Assembly (NCBI RefSeq): GCF_011397635.1
Contig: NC_064767.1
Location: forward strand, 18,455,037-18,519,036
Direction: 5' to 3'
DNA: 64,000 bases
Source of the DNA: Epinephelus fuscoguttatus
Taxonomy: Eukaryota > Chordata > Actinopteri > Perciformes > Serranidae
How positions within the stretch are numbered: the stretch's first letter is position 1; each line of letters starts with the position of its first letter. A model generated the notes under the pieces. That model had not been told where the DNA came from, made no database searches, and saw only the letters and a program-made list of their open reading frames with translations. Shown piece by piece: positions 36,001-47,193 of this stretch. Position numbers and translations under genes: made by a program.

Positions 36001-39000
36001 GTTTTTCCTATTTTGTCACATTACAACCTGCAATTTAAGTTATTTTTATTTGGATTGTATGTAATGGACATGCACAAATTAGTAAAAATTGGAAAGTGAA
36101 TTGGAAAAACTTGTTTTAAAAAATTCTAAAAAATAAAAGAAAGTGGAAAGTGGTGCGTACATATGTTCACCCTCTTTGCTATTAATTCCCTAGGATCTGA
36201 TGCAACAGATAATTACTGAAATAAAATCCACCTCAAAAAACTGTATAGTCATGCTGCAGCTGGCTCACAGAACATCTGATGATGGTGTGCACATTCAAAC
36301 ACGGATCCAGGGAGCCATTTCAACATTTTATTGCAGATAGGGCTGTCTGAGACAGTTTTATGGTGGTTGTTGGATGACTTTTCTCTGTAACAAGGAATAT
36401 TTTTTAAAAATTGTCTGCTCTGCATAACATTAAACAATGTTAATAATGAAAATAATATTAGTAAATTAGGTATCATTTAACTTATGTCATTAATGCATCC
36501 TTATCTTAGGAATCTTAGAACAATAACACAAAACAATCTGTTCACATCAGTCCTCTCTTTGTTGTCCCTGGCATGTTGGAGGGAAAAAGAGAGTCACAGG
36601 CCTGAAGGGTGGAGTTAACGCCATCTGTGCACAATCCAAGTGTCACCTGCTCTCAGTATATTTATAAATGTTCTGTAAACTTCACTTGAAAGAAAACTGA
36701 ACCATATCTACTGCTCCAAAAAATGATTTTACTTATTAGGTAGGTTAAAGTTGGCTGTGTAACATACATTTTTGTATGTTCACAGCAATAATCTATTTGG
36801 CCCATTATTGAAGATAAATCTCCATCAAGGAAACTTTGCATCCAGAAGTCCAGAGCTGACATGATTTAATTTCCCTTTCTTTGCATATTGGCTTTAAATT
36901 TAGGTAATTAATCAAAATGTCATCGTAATTTTACTTCCTCTCCTCTGAGCGCACATTCTCACACATGCCTCACCTCTTACAGGTGTAACTAATGACATTA
37001 ATGATCCTCGAGTTCATGAAGCATATTTGACATCCAATTTCACAAATTTCACATTAAATTTAATTATTTATCTCACAATGTGGCAGGCTTATGTGTTTTG
37101 AGATTTGGAGAGAACAACTTAGAATTAAATTAGCCGTAATGATGCATCTCAAACATGGAAATGACAACAGGAAGTCATTATTGGATTTTGATTTTTAAAT
37201 TGGTCCAAAACCTAATAATGTGGCTTCATAAGAGAACACTCTGCTGCTAATAAATGTTTGAATATTATAAATGGTAGTTAAAATGATGTATAATAATATA
37301 TAAAGTTAAAATGATAGGAAATGTTGAGAATCGTGACAGCTTATCATACATCTACCAGGTGGACGAGTAAAGCTCCAACAACAGCCACTTATGTCACTTT
37401 TATCATTATTAATGCAGTTTCTAGGGAGTGGACATTGCACTCCAAACACTCATTTTAAAGAGTAGATGAACAGAACACATCACTGCTGTCAGCAACCTAA
37501 TTGTTATAGTGCCCTTAAATTAAAAAATCAATCACTAAAGCTTTAACTACAGTGAGGCTTCAGGGAGAGACCGGCTGTGTGTGAGTCTGCATGTGTGGTG
37601 TGACGTTCCTGCTGTAAAGGCACACTGTGCATGTCTCTGCATTTTCTCATTGATTTGTGCTCACCGTGTGAAGGAACAGGAGAAGCTGCTGGCCCAGAGG
37701 AAAGTGCCGGGGCTGCAGAGTCAGCTGGAGGAATACAAGAGTGCCCTCTGTCAGCTACAGGCCCAGAAACAACGCCTACACGCTGAGGTGGGTCACACGT
37801 TCACCATGACAACAGGAGGTTTCAGGTTAATTACATGCACTGAGCCAGTATTGACAGATTTAAAATGAAGCGGATTCCTCAAAGGAACCAAGTGTATTTG
37901 CATTAAATGAAAGACAGGCACCAGTAAGACCAGTCCAAGATCTGGTTTACTTACACTGATTTTCATTATTAACTATTGTGCAGATTATAATCACAATTAA
38001 CTAGACAAAAATAGATAAATAAAATACATTTTAAAAAAATAAATAAAAAAAAATTAAAAATTAATTAAATTAAATTAATCACATTTGAGTTGCTGTAACC
38101 TAACCTGTTGCTTTTTTTTTGCATTTTTGTTTTAAAATTAGTTAAACAATGACTTTGAAAATTGCCTTTTTTTTTTTCAATCAACTAATTTAAACAATTT
38201 TAATCGACTAAAATTTCGAAGAAAATTAATAGGCTGAAATGTGTCTTATTATCCAAAACCTGTTCAGAAGATAACTAGTAGAGGTTTCACTCACAAAGAC
38301 CACGCCAATAAAGTTATAGACTGCAATTAGTTTATTGAGGGATGTGGGTCGAAGGGATGAAGGTCGTGGGATGAGGGGATGATGGGATGTAGTGACACAG
38401 AAGGAACAAAGGTGGGGGGGAGGGAAACGGATAAGGAGTGTTTAAATACTCTTAGTGCGGAAATGGATGAGATTGAGGCGTGTGCTTTGTTCCCAATCTT
38501 ACTGTAATCTAGATATAAAACTACATTTATTGACAGAAAAGTCAAACACATTAAGAAAAAAAAAATTTGTTTTCTTATATTTGAGTCAACACATCAATCA
38601 ACAATCAGTTATATCTAATTTTAGAATATTTTTTAAGGGACATTTTCATTTTACTTTCTGCTTGTCTTATTTCACTTTATTTTATAAGTTAGAGAACAAT
38701 AACTACTCACTAAGCGAGGCATTCAACAGGCCTTCACCCTGCAGCCTCAATGATGTTGATGCTGCAGAAGCACCACTAGATGTCAGCCATGACCACCTTG
38801 TGACAGAAGCATAGTTAACAGCTTTAGCGAGGGCAGTGTCTCCTCATAGGACATGAGAAACAAAGGACTGTTTCAGTTCAATGGAATAAGATGCCAAAGA
38901 GTTTTCTCACTTGGCTGCTTTGTTCCCACAGGTTTTGACTAAAGACATAATTCTGCAGTCTGCAAAAATGATGCTCTTCATGCTGCTTATATTATGCATC

Positions 39001-42000
39001 ATGTATCTCTTATCTATTTGGGCTCCGTTTTAACTGTTTTAAGTTATTAATCACATTGTTTAACATCAATAAATTATTGTTTTGTCTAAAAGCAGTGTTT
39101 TGTATGTGTTGTATTGTGTTTTTGTCCTCTTATCAGAAATACATGACATGACACATGCATTGCGCTGTTAAATCTCCTCAGGGGGCTCTGTAAGTTTACT
39201 TTATTTTATCATAATATCTTAATTAATCTCTTCTTTCAGACTTCAATGTTGGAGCAGTCCATCAAAAGCACACAGGAGAACTACGACGACGAGATCCAGA
39301 TGTACAACGAGAAAATCGAGTCTCTGCGGAAGGAGATCGAGGAGGCTGAGAGGTCCCTCGAGAAGTTCACCAGTGAATGTCGCCACCTTGCCATGTACCA
39401 GACGTCCCTCGAGAACGAGCTGGAGAGGTACAAGAGGATCATCGAGAACGAGGATAACAGGTAAACGGCCTTCACCTTGTACAGAGGAGACACACTTACA
39501 CACCATGCCAGGCCTGACAGAAGAGGTTAACTGTTCCCTTCAGTCAGGTTAACTTTGACAAAAATGGCCCATGGTGGAATGAAGCCCTTCATTGAAGGTT
39601 GAAATAATCGCTGAGAAACAGTCACTCTGACTCCCAGTAAATCCAATATATATGTAAAGCAATACATATGAAACAGATAGAATAGATTTAGTCATGACAT
39701 TGACCTGAATTTGGATCAACAGCTGCTCAACATTTGTTTAAAGGAGCAGTGTGTGGGATTTAGTGGCATCTAGTGGTGAGGATTGCAGATTGCAACCAGA
39801 TGAAGCCTCTCCTGGTTAGAATTCCATTAGTGTTCATTGTTCAGGAGGTTTTTACCTGGAGCCGAATTAGATCCGCAGAGTTCTCTTCCTCTTGAAAACA
39901 AAAGGGCTGGGGCTGTACTCACAAAGCTTCCTAGTGTTAAGAGTTGCTCTCAGTGACTTGCTCTAAAAAAATGTATAGAATTGTAATGTCTTTTTTAGAA
40001 TTTCCCCTTTAAGTTAGGACTAGGTCCTTGTAAAGATAAAGGTTATTTATGGAGCATCTTAAAAGACCTTAAAAGAAGTCCTACGGTGAAAACTGTTTGG
40101 AGCATGGAGGAGGACTTTTAAGAGGCTTAAGAGTTTCTTAATCAGAGGAGAAAATGGTGGAAACATAAAGAGGTCTGAGAAATATTCTCCAAACGCTGGA
40201 TGACAGTGAGTAAATGAAATGCTACTGATTAGATTGTGCAGGAAAAGTATGTGTGGTTAATCTCATTAGGGATATGCAAACATTTCCCTTCTAATGCTAT
40301 AATGGCAAAAATAAAATGATCACAATACTAAGATATTTGGGAAACTGGAAAAATGCAACAGCGCAGCAGAAACAACTTAGGTCTATCTCAACCTTCCATC
40401 AGCAGAGTGATCACACTAACATTTTCACAGTCAGCATTTCATTTCATTTCCACTGGGTGTCCACACCTTGCAGGCTCACAAAAGGGTTTGTTTTCACTCT
40501 TGCTTGTCAATTACACACAGGTCCGAAAGACACACACATGCACAAACAGGACCTATACATGCAGAAGGTGGAGAGGTGTCAGAGTGGGGGGGGGCTGCCC
40601 TTGGTGAGGCACCCCGAGCGGCTGGGGGGTTCGGTGCCTTGCTCAAGGGCACCTCGGCAGTGCCCAAGAGGTGAACTGGCACCTCTCCAGCCACCAGTCC
40701 ACGCTCTATATTTTGGTCCAGATGGGGACTCAAACAGGCAACCCTCCGGTTCCCAACCCAGGTCCCTATGGACTGAGCTACTGCCGCCCCCTACAACTAA
40801 CTACAACTAACTAACTACATCGCGCTACACAAAAATACAAAAATATAAAAATCTGAATGGTCTTATCGAGAGCCAGTGTTTGTGTTCGTTCTGGGCCACT
40901 GTAGAAACAAGACAGTAAAACATGGCGGACTCCATGGACGAGGACCGCTCCCTGTGTAGATATAAATGGCTCATTCTTGGGTAACAACAATTCTAATTTC
41001 CAGGCTATTATAAACTTAAAAAAACACACTTGTTATATTATAATACATTTCTGCCAATATATCCTCCTAAATCCTACACACTGAACCTTTCAAGATTTAA
41101 TGTCTTGTAAAATTCCCCCAAGAAGATGCAGAGCTATAGCTAGAACTTTATGAAATCTCAAGCCATGAGTCCAAATTCATTTAATTCAGTTATAGTTTCT
41201 CGTTAGTATAGTATAGTTCCCTACATAAAGGTCTGCTGTTTCATCATGACCTTCTTCACACTTACATCTCGTATCATCTTGTACCTCTGAAAAGCTAAAT
41301 TAAAAAAATGGTAACTATTAAAAGAGTTCACTCCAAAGAATATCATAATCTGCCTTAAAATAACACCATAGGTAACTGAGTGTTATTGTAAAAACCCCCA
41401 CAGGTCATATGCTGTCTTAACTAGGTTATTGTAGAGTGCTGAATCAGCCAGCAGATGGCACTGGGTGACAACAGATGTTTCTGTTACTGCACTTGTACAG
41501 CAAGAGGCTGAGTGGTTTTTGTTTTTTTTGTTTTTTTTACATGTGAGATCAGATATATTTATGTCATTTAAAGTTACCTGTTGTTTCCTTTTTTTGAAAA
41601 ATGTGAATAACTGATTTCCATGCATAGCAGAGCTGTTGAGTGCATGTAGGTTGTATGGCTGACATTTCACTGCTCTCTTTCCTGCAGGTTGAATTCAGCG
41701 ATAATTGGCACTCCCATTACCCTGTTCACCACTAATTACCGCTACACTCACACACCCACTGCATCGAGCAGGGGGAGAGGTAAGGGCACCGTGAGCACAT
41801 CACAGCTGGTTTACATTGAGAGTCATGTTTGAATGCACATACAATCAGCTGCCATTGTTAGAGACAAAGCTGACAAAGCAATGTCTTTATTGTCTTTAGC
41901 AACCCAGGACATTTGAGTGTGTTGGTGCATATCCAGTTCTGGTCTTTTCTTGTTCACCAGTTCCAGCTAGTTGACTTGTGACCTTTTTGTGTTCAGATAT

Positions 42001-43000
42001 CACCCAGGCTATCCAAGATATCACCAGCATCAAGCCCCGGCAGAAGATCCTGGCCAAGAAGGTCCTTAAGAAGAAAGAGCTGACCCCGAAAGATGTGATG
42101 GACAGCGGCCTGGAGGAGAAAAATGGGGGCGCTGCTGAAGAGGCTCCAGATGAAGACACAAGGAGGACTCCATCTGTGGAAGTGGGTGAGGAGAGGGTGA
42201 AGAGAACAGAGCAGAGACCTGTTCTCACTGGAGTGTCTCCACAGGATGTCCCCGACGGAGCTCAGATCAGCAAAGCTTTTGACACTCTTTGCAACATCGT
42301 CAGAGACAGAATGAGGAAGTACAAGAAGCCTGAGCCGATCGCTGACTTTTACACCAAGGGTCGTTATGTCCTCGTCACTGGCGACGGCAGCTACCTGGAT
42401 CCATGCTTCTGCACCTCCACACCATCAGCCGGCCACATCTTCGTCACTATCAGAGACGGAATGACGCCACCCTACGAGCCTTATGAACCCGTCATACCCT
42501 CTCCTCTACCTCCAACTCCTCAGCCCATAATAGAACCCAGGTCTGTCAGTCCCACCCCACCTCCTAATGGAGAAGAAGAAGGAAAGGATGATAACAAGGG
42601 TGGCAAAGGTAAGGACAATGGAGGTAAAGGTAAGCACAAGAACGGAGAGCCTCAACCTTTTTCTAAAGATCCGAGCCCAGCCCCTTCACCCTCCGAACCC
42701 AAAGAACCCACCCCAGCTGCCACTCATCCCAAGAAAAGCCGGGATGACAACGGGCCAAGCGGGCCCACTCCTAAACCTGCGCCGCGCGGTGCCAGCACCA
42801 GCTCCAGCTCCAGTTCCAGCACCAGCACCAGCACCAGCACCAGCACCAGCAGCTACACCCCAGAAGCCATGAGCTACGAGAAGCTGGAGGTGGTGGAGTC
42901 TGTGGAGAAGATCTCCAATGATCGCAAGGTTAAAGGTTACGAAGAGACTTCCATGGTGGTGGAGACCATGATCGAGAAGTCCAGTAAGAAGAAACACTGA
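29677..43000 (+). CDS. bfsp1: Filensin (beaded filament structural protein 1), eight coding exons
   Basis: Exons 29677-30050, 31342-31402, 31662-31757, 34707-34799, 37674-37787, 39240-39460, 41688-41779 and 41997-43000 join in phase to 684 residues (human ~665). Filensin is a lens-fibre intermediate filament protein that forms beaded filaments with phakinin (BFSP2). Visible: a short head starting [16 protein letters not shown], helix-initiation motif [20 protein letters not shown] at about 45-64, coiled-coil rod, and the divergent rod end [12 protein letters not shown], resembling mammalian filensin and not the usual TYRKLLEGE. Exons of 61, 96 and 221 bp are those of type III intermediate filament genes such as vimentin. 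The long tail has the VPDG|AQISK site (residues 435-443), a Pro/Lys-rich stretch, a Ser/Thr run, and the conserved C-terminal VVESVEKIS...[12 protein letters not shown]. It lies tail to tail with pcsk2. Confidence 0.95.
31342..31402 (+). CDS. bfsp1: bfsp1 exon 2 (61 bp)
   Basis: Acceptor GTTCCAG|ATATAG, donor AACAAG|GTACTG. Encodes [20 protein letters not shown], aligning with the second rod exon of other intermediate filaments. Confidence 0.93.
31662..31757 (+). CDS. bfsp1: bfsp1 exon 3 (96 bp)
   Basis: Acceptor CCTGCAG|GAGGCT, donor AAAAAG|GTCAGT. Encodes [13 protein letters not shown] ... [15 protein letters not shown], close to mammalian filensin FLQDDISAAKDRHKK. Confidence 0.95.
32260..33150. 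repeat. Tandem duplication in bfsp1 intron 3
   Basis: A unit beginning near 32270 (cctaacaaactggtaacaaa) recurs near 32775 (cctaacaaaccgataatgg), with shared blocks such as tatagcagccttctgaacct, gcttataa-cacagaaaat, agacataaaagccc and cctagaaatt. The offset is ~497 bases at the start and ~393 at the end, so one copy has lost about 100 bases. No coding content. Confidence 0.8.
33151..34706. other. bfsp1 intron 3, remainder
   Basis: AT-rich intron DNA without a supportable exon or bounded repeat. Confidence 0.4.
34707..34799 (+). CDS. bfsp1: bfsp1 exon 4 (93 bp)
   Basis: Acceptor CTCTATAG|AACCTT, donor TCTGAG|GTGAGG, phase 0 on both sides. Encodes [14 protein letters not shown] ... NTSVGISE, matching the mammalian LLEVQTYISILQQ segment. 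Confidence 0.93.
34821..34862. repeat. (GT)n microsatellite just after a splice donor
   Basis: Interrupted GT repeat ending in GCGCGC, starting ~21 bases downstream of the exon 4 donor (34800). Confidence 0.95.
34863..35582. other. bfsp1 intron 4, unassigned part
   Basis: Contains a long A-tract at 35104-35124. The open frames spanning the GT and A tracts are low-complexity artefacts. Confidence 0.4.
35583..35893 (-). mobile_element. tRNA-derived SINE (minus strand), head-truncated
   Basis: Shares its body with the copy at 40486-40790 (acacacatgcacaaacagga, ttcggtaccttgctcaaggg, ggtgaactggtgcctg-type). The 3' tail, seen on the plus strand as agatatactttattaatccc, is retained here; the tRNA-like head stops at caagtccctatggac. 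Confidence 0.75.
35969..36680 (+). mobile_element. Tc1/mariner left-end fragment
   Basis: Begins CAGTGCCTTGCAAAAAGG and continues with ggcgtttttcctattttgtc and acattacaacctgcaattta, the conserved left end of a salmonid/fish Tc1 family. A further block of the same left region (tgtgcacaatccaagtgtca, ctctcagtatatttat) appears at about 36625-36665, with ~350 unrelated bases between. No transposase or right end remains. Confidence 0.65.
36681..37673. other. bfsp1 intron 4, remainder
   Basis: AT-rich, nothing recognised up to the acceptor of exon 5. Confidence 0.4.
37674..37787 (+). CDS. bfsp1: bfsp1 exon 5 (114 bp)
   Basis: The acceptor is taken as GTGTGAAG|GAACAG because it gives [20 protein letters not shown], which aligns with mammalian [20 protein letters not shown]. 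The alternative AG six bases later would drop EQ. Donor GCTGAG|GTGGGT, phase 0. Confidence 0.88.
37788..39239. other. bfsp1 intron 5
   Basis: Includes an A/T-only-rich stretch (38020-38090) and T-tracts near 38110 and 38168. No exon or bounded repeat supported. Confidence 0.4.
39240..39460 (+). CDS. bfsp1: bfsp1 exon 6 (221 bp, coil 2)
   Basis: Acceptor TTCTTTCAG|ACTTCA, donor AACAG|GTAAAC (phase 2). Encodes [20 protein letters not shown] through the rod end [12 protein letters not shown]. Confidence 0.95.
39740..41090. mobile_element. Inverted-repeat element split by later insertions
   Basis: The left end aaaggagcagtgtgtgggat, then ttag, is the reverse complement, with few changes, of the right end ctaaatcctacacactgaac, then cttt. 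Between the halves lie a block starting near 39905 (ctcacaaagcttcctagtgt) of Harbinger-like appearance and the SINE at 40486-40790. Confidence 0.7.
40486..40790 (-). mobile_element. tRNA-derived SINE (minus strand)
   Basis: Read on the minus strand it begins GGGGCGGCAGTAGCTCAGTC (A box) and has a B-box-like GTTTGAGTCCC, a tRNA-related RNA polymerase III promoter. The body matches the copy at 35583-35893. It interrupts the inverted-repeat element spanning 39740-41090. Confidence 0.8.
41688..41779 (+). CDS. bfsp1: bfsp1 exon 7 (92 bp)
   Basis: Acceptor TTTCCTGCAG|GTTGAA completes Arg320 (AG|G). Donor AGAG|GTAAGG (phase 1). Encodes [17 protein letters not shown] at the rod-tail junction. Confidence 0.93.
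41997..43000 (+). CDS. bfsp1: bfsp1 exon 8 (tail)
   Basis: Acceptor TTGTGTTCAG|ATATCA. Encodes [19 protein letters not shown], the [11 protein letters not shown] site at residues 435-445, [14 protein letters not shown], the Pro/Lys-rich region, a Ser/Thr run from AGC/TCC/ACC codons (42790-42856), and a conserved C terminus. Stop TGA at 42998-43000. Confidence 0.95.
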
Positions 43001-43540
43001 AACCACGTCACCTGACATGAAGAGTCAGTCAACTCCACCAGGGTCCTCCATGGTTCAGGTCCTCTGACAAGAGGACAATGCCACTGTTCCTCAAACTACT
43101 GTAACAAGACCAATATTTTTGTCTCTGAGAAAAACCAATCATGCTTAAAGACCAACTACACATTCCTGCTCTGATATTATTCACTGCTCTTCCATTTGCT
43201 TGCAGTCTCTGGTCTTGCGTCCAGAATACGTTTTGCTGGTTCCATAAGTACTGCTGTTGTTGTTCGACTTAACAACCATGCTCATGCTATGAGTCCTTTA
43301 CTGTCTGAAAACTTGGGACAATGAAAAATGAAGCTCCACACCACCAAGAAAAAAAACAATGAGAAAAGACATAAAAAACTAAGAAGTTGTGCCACCCCTC
43401 TGAACTCTGTCTTAGAACTCCAATTTTCCCCTTTGAGCTCATTTGTTCAATTGGATGCCACTGCCTGCCCTCAGCACAATTTTGCTGTGAATTAATTTGC
43501 TTTGATATATTGAATAATAAAAAAGATTCAAACATCAATT
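43001..43540 (+). terminator. bfsp1 3' UTR and polyadenylation signal
   Basis: AATAAA at 43516-43521 is the first canonical signal I noticed downstream of the stop, giving a 3' UTR of ~530 bases. The cleavage site itself is inferred. Confidence 0.6.
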
Positions 43541-44137
43541 GAAACCGTGTTCTCCTTCTAGGCAGATACTCTGTGTCAAGCACGACACACACGTATTTGA
43601 TAGGTCATAAAACCACTCAGGCATGTATACAGACACAGACATTTTATGTTACACTTTAACAATTACTCCCAAGCTTTAAAGGAAGATATATTTTTGGTGA
43701 AGTCTGCAGCATCCACAAATAACTCATTCATTTTTTATGTGACCTTGAGTAGCTGACAATGGCCCCTGCTTTTAGTATGACCCAATCTGTCTGCAGGAAG
43801 TACAGTGTAGCCTTCTTGCTGCCTCTGTGAGTTCCCTCCACAGACAGGATAGTTAGATGAAAAGAAAAACACAAAGATGATCTCTTATATGAAATATGGA
43901 ATGACCAAACGGTGTCAGAGAAGATCTGTGATAATCATAAGTAATATCTGACCGGATAAAGCTAAGAAACTTAAGACACAATATGTTTGAAAGTTCAAAG
44001 AGAATAAAATGCTGGATGAAAAGAAAACAGCAAGGGGTGGTGAGCTGACTCTCCTTATTGTAACAGAGTTGTAGACCTACTTACCTCTTTGAGTAGTTTC
44101 AAAATTGTAATGTTTATTGTAAAATTTATTATTTAAG
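43541..44137. other. bfsp1-pcsk2 intergenic, nothing recognised
   Basis: No exon or repeat boundary supported. Confidence 0.4.
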
Positions 44138-44415
44138 GTTTAATGGACTGCACTTGTATACTAGTGCCTTTCTAGTTTTCCGACCACTCAAAGCAGTTTC
44201 TACACTACGTCACATTCACCCATCCACACACTGGTGGCTGAGGCTACCATACAAGGTGCCACCTGCGACTAAGCATTCACACACACTCACACACCAATGG
44301 AACAGCCATCGGGAGCAATTTGGGGTTCAGCACCTTTGCTCAAGGATACTTTGACATGCTGGAGCCGGGGATCGAACCGCCAATCTTCCTCTGCCTCTGA
44401 GCCACAGCTGCCCAC
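44138..44415 (-). mobile_element. tRNA-derived SINE (minus strand), second family
   Basis: The minus strand starts GTGGGCAGCTGTGGCTCAGA, with a perfect B box GGTTCGATCCCC (complement of 44367-44378). The 3' end (plus-strand taatggactgcacttgtata, ctagtgcctttctag) is the conserved tail of a fish SINE family different from that at 35.6 and 40.5 kb. Confidence 0.8.
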
Positions 44416-47190
44416 GTTTTAAGGGAAAAAAATTGTGATATAGGTTAAAAGGAATAGCTTATTACCAGAAGGGACTTTCTGACAGAAAGCCAGAGGTGCT
44501 CTAGCCATTATGAAGTTCAGCCAGTCCAAGGCTAAACATGGATGTATTAGCTGGTGGTCATAGAGATTTTATTGTGTCAATTTCTGATGTCAGACCTCAA
44601 CATTAGGCCTGTGGGCCGGCCTGCTGACTGGCCCTGGCAGCCGCAGACAGCACTGAGCGGAAGCTGCCTGTCAGACTGAGCCAATCTCATGCCTTCAATA
44701 CTCGAGGGGATATGAGCAGCCCCTCCCAGTTTGGACTGATCCTCATTTTTGTTGAAATCTGATCGGCTCATCGTTTTCATCAGGAAAAGTTTCTGTCTGT
44801 CTTCAGTTTTTTTGGTAAACATATTTAGTGAGGCCAGAACAGAGAGCTGAAAAAGAAATGTGTGGTGCAGAGAAATTACGAGCTAAAAAGCTAAAAATGT
44901 TAGTGCAAGATGCTAAATGGGCTAAATCTTTTCCGTGGTGAAAGGGCAAAGGTTGCTGTGGCCAGTGATGACTGCTGGACTGCTCCAACGCTCTCTGATG
45001 ATGTGATGTAGGACAATCTCCAATTTTGGGAGTTTTTTTAGAGGATATAGGCCTGTATGCCTTGGAGGTTGGCTGTATCTGTCTCCAAATATTTGCTTTG
45101 ATTTTGAAGATAAGCTGCTTGTTTTTATTTCTTGTTACAGACATGTTTTTGTGCTGATGTTAGCAGTAGTTTGCATTACACTGTGACTCAGTGCTCACTG
45201 AGGCTTGCTTGGTCTGGTCTTGTTTTGATTCAGTGCAGTGGTGATGTGCTTATACAACCTGAGGAGGCAGGTGGGTGTCAGCAAGACATCATGAAGTGTC
45301 TTTAAGGTCTCCAGTACAATCAGATTCTCTTTTTTCACAAAAACAGTATTAGTGTTACAGTTTTCTGCTCGTGCCCTTCAGGCGCTCACATCAAAAGGCC
45401 TTGCCACCTCAAAGTTCCATCAAAATTTCAGTCCCAGTACAGCCCTGCAGAAAGTTCTCCATGCAAAATCCTCCCAGTTACTGTTGAAAGTGCTCATTCA
45501 CTGGCTCAGTGTTAGGGGGTGCAAAGGGGTACCTGCTGTAGTCTGCTCTAAGCAATCCCAATTCTCATGTCTATACCAAACCAACTAAAGAAGAGTGCAA
45601 ACAAGTATGAGTCACGGAAAAAATACTTGGCCACCCAGGCACAGGACTGCAGTTAGTGAACAGTACAAAATGTGCAACAATGCAATAGAATTAAGGATGA
45701 TGTATAATACTGTATATAGGTTATGGTTAACATCAGTGTATCTTAGCATAATCACTGATTTAATGCACCACCTAGCAGCCAAGTTACACAAATCAAACAC
45801 ACTTATGGTATTGCGTAGGTGCATGCTGGGTCTGGCTTGCATGTTAAATGCTTAAATGCTCATGGTGGTGAGATGTTTTGCCTTCAGTGCAGAAATCTTT
45901 TTATTTGAACCCAAACCAAAACCTCACCAAGGCAGGGCTTTCTGGCGGTAATCCCTGAGCACAAATTTCTCCCAACAGCTCCTCCTTCTGCTGTGTGTGA
46001 CAATTATCCTTGAAGTGACTGCAGAGCCTCTTTCAGCTTGTTGAAAAACTTTGAGGAGCACAGTGGGACTGGTTATATTGGGACAAAGAGGCTGAGTGGA
46101 CTGGTTGTAATATGCTTTGAGAATCAACAAGCAGAGTTGTTGAACCTAGAGCAGATTGTGGAGGACGTCACGGTGCACGAGATTCACTGAGTGCCATCCA
46201 CACAAACAGCGCACTCATTAATGTAAGCCAGGATACAGAGGAGGGCGTCAGTGTGTGTCTGCTGTGCAGTTTCTACTTTGCTTTGATATGTGTGTTTGTG
46301 GCTGCAGTTGCTGTGAAGTTTAACATTATTTATTACAGCCTACACCTCTGTGTTGTCTGCCCTGATGATGTTTTATGCTGCTGTTGATCCTATAAGAAGT
46401 GCAGGCTATTTATGTGGCTGAAAAATGCTTATCCCCACCACATGGTCCACAGCTGTTTTATTTATTGCCTAAGCCTCTTTATTGTTTATTATAGTGAGGC
46501 TATACAGACAAAGGCGACTGGATATTTAGAACTGATAGTTATAGAAATGCAATTTATTGTTGGTTCAGACATTAGGGCTCTATACTAGTGCCCTTATCCT
46601 ACTGGGTGCCATCTTGAGAGGTATGCGTTCTGTTTCCTGTGCCTGCTACAGTGGTTGCCTTCTTAGCTTTTTATTTTGTTTGGTTTACTGGACTATTTGG
46701 GCCAAAATGAGGAGTGCCTTACCTTTGTGAGGCTGACTGTGATCCTGCAGTTTGTCAGCTTGTGAATTAGCAGATGTTGCACCCTGCAACTGCAAAACTG
46801 TTCTTGAGGTTCTCAGGAATTGAAGTGTGAAGTGTATGCAGTCCAAAAAACAAGATCGTTTACAATGGTTTGGTATGTGAGCTAAAGTAGTGCATGGGGG
46901 TCTGTAATTAGGTCAAGTCATACAGATCTATGTTTTATCATGATTGTTGAATGCATGTTGAATACAGCTGCTTGACCACTGTGGCAGGCACAGGTGACAG
47001 AGCACATTTCTTACAAGATGGCACCTCTGTCGAAAAAAATTTAACACAGCATGACGACAGCTTTACTGTATCTGTTAATAAATCCCATATATTACCTGCA
47101 AAATTCAGACAGAAGGCAGCAGATATTGTTTAAATACAGTGAGACTGAGTCTTCTCTACGTGTTTTACAGATTTATCATTGATAAAATAC
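44416..47190. other. bfsp1-pcsk2 intergenic, nothing recognised
   Basis: No coding exon with phase-consistent borders. The 113-codon minus-strand frame at 44803-45144 shows no domain. Confidence 0.4.
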
Positions 47191-47193
47191 TAA

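Noticed and set aside
42567-43018. Other-frame open readings over the filensin tail, including a Gly-Ala-rich antisense frame
   Set aside because: They arise from the AGC/ACC repeat and codon bias of the bfsp1 exon and show no domain.
44367-44415. Possible tRNA gene on the minus strand
   Set aside because: Perfect B box but part of a SINE with conserved body and tail.
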